Shown: positions 63,007-64,000 of the stretch, one piece after another
Layout: each line of letters begins with the position of its first letter
How positions within the stretch are numbered: position 1 is the first letter of the stretch
Assembly: GCA_021647785.1 (NCBI GenBank)
Contig: JAKIUC010000009.1
Location: 24,668-88,667 of the forward strand
Length of the DNA stretch: 64,000 bases
Source: Melioribacteraceae bacterium
Lineage (GTDB): Bacteria > Bacteroidota > Ignavibacteria > Ignavibacteriales > Melioribacteraceae
Direction of reading: 5' to 3'
Notes under the pieces: model-generated
Database searches by the model: none
Seen by the model: the letters and a program-made list of their open reading frames with translations, nothing else
Told to the model about the DNA's origin: nothing
Position numbers and translations under genes: made by a program

Positions 63007-63747
63007 ATGAAGCAACATAAAAGTTGTAAAAGATACGTTGCATATTTTGATATGTTGGGTTTTAAAAATGCGGTTAAACGTAATCAAGATGTAGCTTGGT
63101 CTTGCATCTCTGAAATGCAGAGAAGTATGGAAGAAATGTTAAAAACAAAAATTAAAGATCTTTCTAATAATATTGTCATCAATGAAAGAGTCCGTGCTTT
63201 TATTTTTTCTGACTCCGTTGTAATGTATTCACTTTCAAATGAATATTTGGATTTGATGTCCATTCTTATTCTCTCAACAAAGTTATTTGGTCAATCAGTA
63301 AAATATTGTATTCCATTGAGAGGTGGAATTTCTTATGGGGATTTTTATATTAATCGAAAAAAGAATTTATTTTGCGGTTTGCCATTAGTCAGAGCTTTTG
63401 AAATGGGCGAATGTATTCAATGGTCTGGTGTAAGACTTGACCCAATAATTATTAAGCATTGTGAAATTTATAAAAAGGACAATAATCTTTTTTTTAGTTC
63501 AGACATTCAGATTCCTTGGAAAGGCAAACTAAAGAACAGTGCCTCAATTGATATTTATGCTCTAAATTGGCCAAAAATATTTAAAAATAATTGGACAAAA
63601 GAACCACCCATTACAGTTGCGGAATATTATGAGGCATTCAAGGAAATGTTTGGAGATTTTGAAATGCTAGAAGAGGAAATTCAACAAAAGTATATAAACA
63701 CAGTTGAGTTTATTAATAATAGTTTATTAAGTATAGAAACCACCTAA
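63007..63747 (+). CDS. Divergent class III nucleotidyl-cyclase-like protein
   Basis: 246 residues. The opening YVAYFDMLGFKNAV has the metal-binding Asp (D15) of class III cyclases, FIFSDSVVMYS gives the second Asp (D69), and LRGGISYGDFYIN is like the cyclase RxGIxxG turn. GLPLVRAFEMGE sits where the Asn/Arg transition-state helix should be but lacks the Asn. There is no membrane or sensor domain. It may be a cyclic-nucleotide maker or an inactive relative. The gene is bracketed by GTTAGGTGGT (62992-63001) and ACCACCTAAC (63739-63748), the latter holding the stop codon. Confidence 0.55.
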   Translation: MKQHKSCKRYVAYFDMLGFKNAVKRNQDVAWSCISEMQRSMEEMLKTKIKDLSNNIVINERVRAFIFSDSVVMYSLSNEYLDLMSILILSTKLFGQSVKYCIPLRGGISYGDFYINRKKNLFCGLPLVRAFEMGECIQWSGVRLDPIIIKHCEIYKKDNNLFFSSDIQIPWKGKLKNSASIDIYALNWPKIFKNNWTKEPPITVAEYYEAFKEMFGDFEMLEEEIQQKYINTVEFINNSLLSIETT

Positions 63748-64000
63748 CGAACAAGGTTAGATTGTGAGAGCGTTTTTTTACGAATCACAATACTTCGACA
63801 TTTCGGCATTTCGGCAAGCTCAATGCAACGTAAACTCAGTACATCGCAAAGCTCGGTAACCTTCTGAACCGATGGTTGGAACAAACAGCTCTAAACCGAC
63901 CGCAGTTATTCCGGACGTTTTTATTTTTTTAATGTGTATTTAAAGCTGCAGTTTTATGAAATGCAAAAGATGTTTTAGATTAAAAACCCGCTAAAAGATG
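63748..64000. other. Gene-free tail, locally richer in GC
   Basis: No supported reading frame. The part at about 63760-63920 is visibly richer in G and C than its surroundings and holds small dyads (CTAAC/GTTAG at 63744-63760, ATTGTGA/TCACAAT at 63761-63793). It may belong to whatever brought in the cyclase-like gene. Confidence 0.4.

Noticed and set aside
62857..63748. True integron gene cassette around the cyclase-like gene
   Set aside because: The attC-like boxes upstream are suggestive, but I find no matching attC end downstream of the gene and no integrase; the claim is kept as a hypothesis only.
63960..63995. Start of a CXXC protein at the right edge
   Set aside because: The frame beginning MKCKRCFRL ends after 12 codons; too short to support a gene.

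Overview
The window reads as a low-GC chromosomal segment from a member of the Ignavibacteria/Melioribacter branch of the Bacteroidota-Chlorobi group. The main evidence is: exported proteins ending in a type IX secretion sorting domain with the NYPNPFNPST signature (three copies), a Bacteroidota-type sdhCAB operon, a TonB-dependent receptor with an N-terminal carboxypeptidase-regulatory-like domain, a PorW/SprE-like TPR lipoprotein, and many multiheme cytochromes. No rRNA, intact transposase, prophage or CRISPR array is visible. The assignment is inference from gene content, not from a marker phylogeny.

Layout. 1-7800 (mostly minus): queG (cut by the left edge), a Rieske protein overlapping a metallo-beta-lactamase-fold hydrolase, a ferredoxin, a LemA/TPM pair, and an operon running from an acyl-CoA dehydrogenase through DUF2442 and an exported YidD-like protein to two TPR membrane proteins. 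7898-22475: RNA modification (rlmN, a SPOUT methyltransferase), a lactonase-like lipoprotein, an AlbA_2/Schlafen protein, the TPR lipoprotein, PII, secA, two orphan genes, a YgiQ radical SAM protein and transketolase. 22476-35035: a relic gene, two type IX-secreted proteins and a TonB receptor/DUF4876/barrel locus. 35285-40073: galE, rpsU, a LOG-family gene, secG, tRNA-Met, a FecCD permease and obg. 40137-46443: an acidic orphan, a toxin-antitoxin pair and sdhCAB.

46797-62631 is an electron-transfer region. A tetraheme cytochrome, an outer-membrane barrel, a 14-heme cytochrome, a 7-heme lipoprotein and a NapC/NirT-type quinol dehydrogenase form a set that could carry electrons from menaquinol across the periplasm and outer membrane. 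Then come a DUF2339 protein, a sigma-54-type response regulator with a sensor kinase that has a CXXCH site in its extracytoplasmic domain, a lone receiver domain, a type IX-secreted heme-domain protein, and a Rieske/cytochrome b/nonaheme module. 63007-63747 is a divergent class III nucleotidyl-cyclase-like gene bounded by an inverted repeat.

The gaps are rich in short palindromic repeats. One three-copy family supplies the stop codons of two convergent genes at 20400-20476. A short hairpin of another family lies in frame inside a sorting-domain gene. A roughly 200-bp MITE-like unit lies at 52641-52837. Two relics of four-helix-bundle genes share the same 3' repeat. The toxin-antitoxin pair is bracketed by two copies of the 3' end of sdhB, with nearly all differences at synonymous positions, which looks like insertion into the end of that gene.
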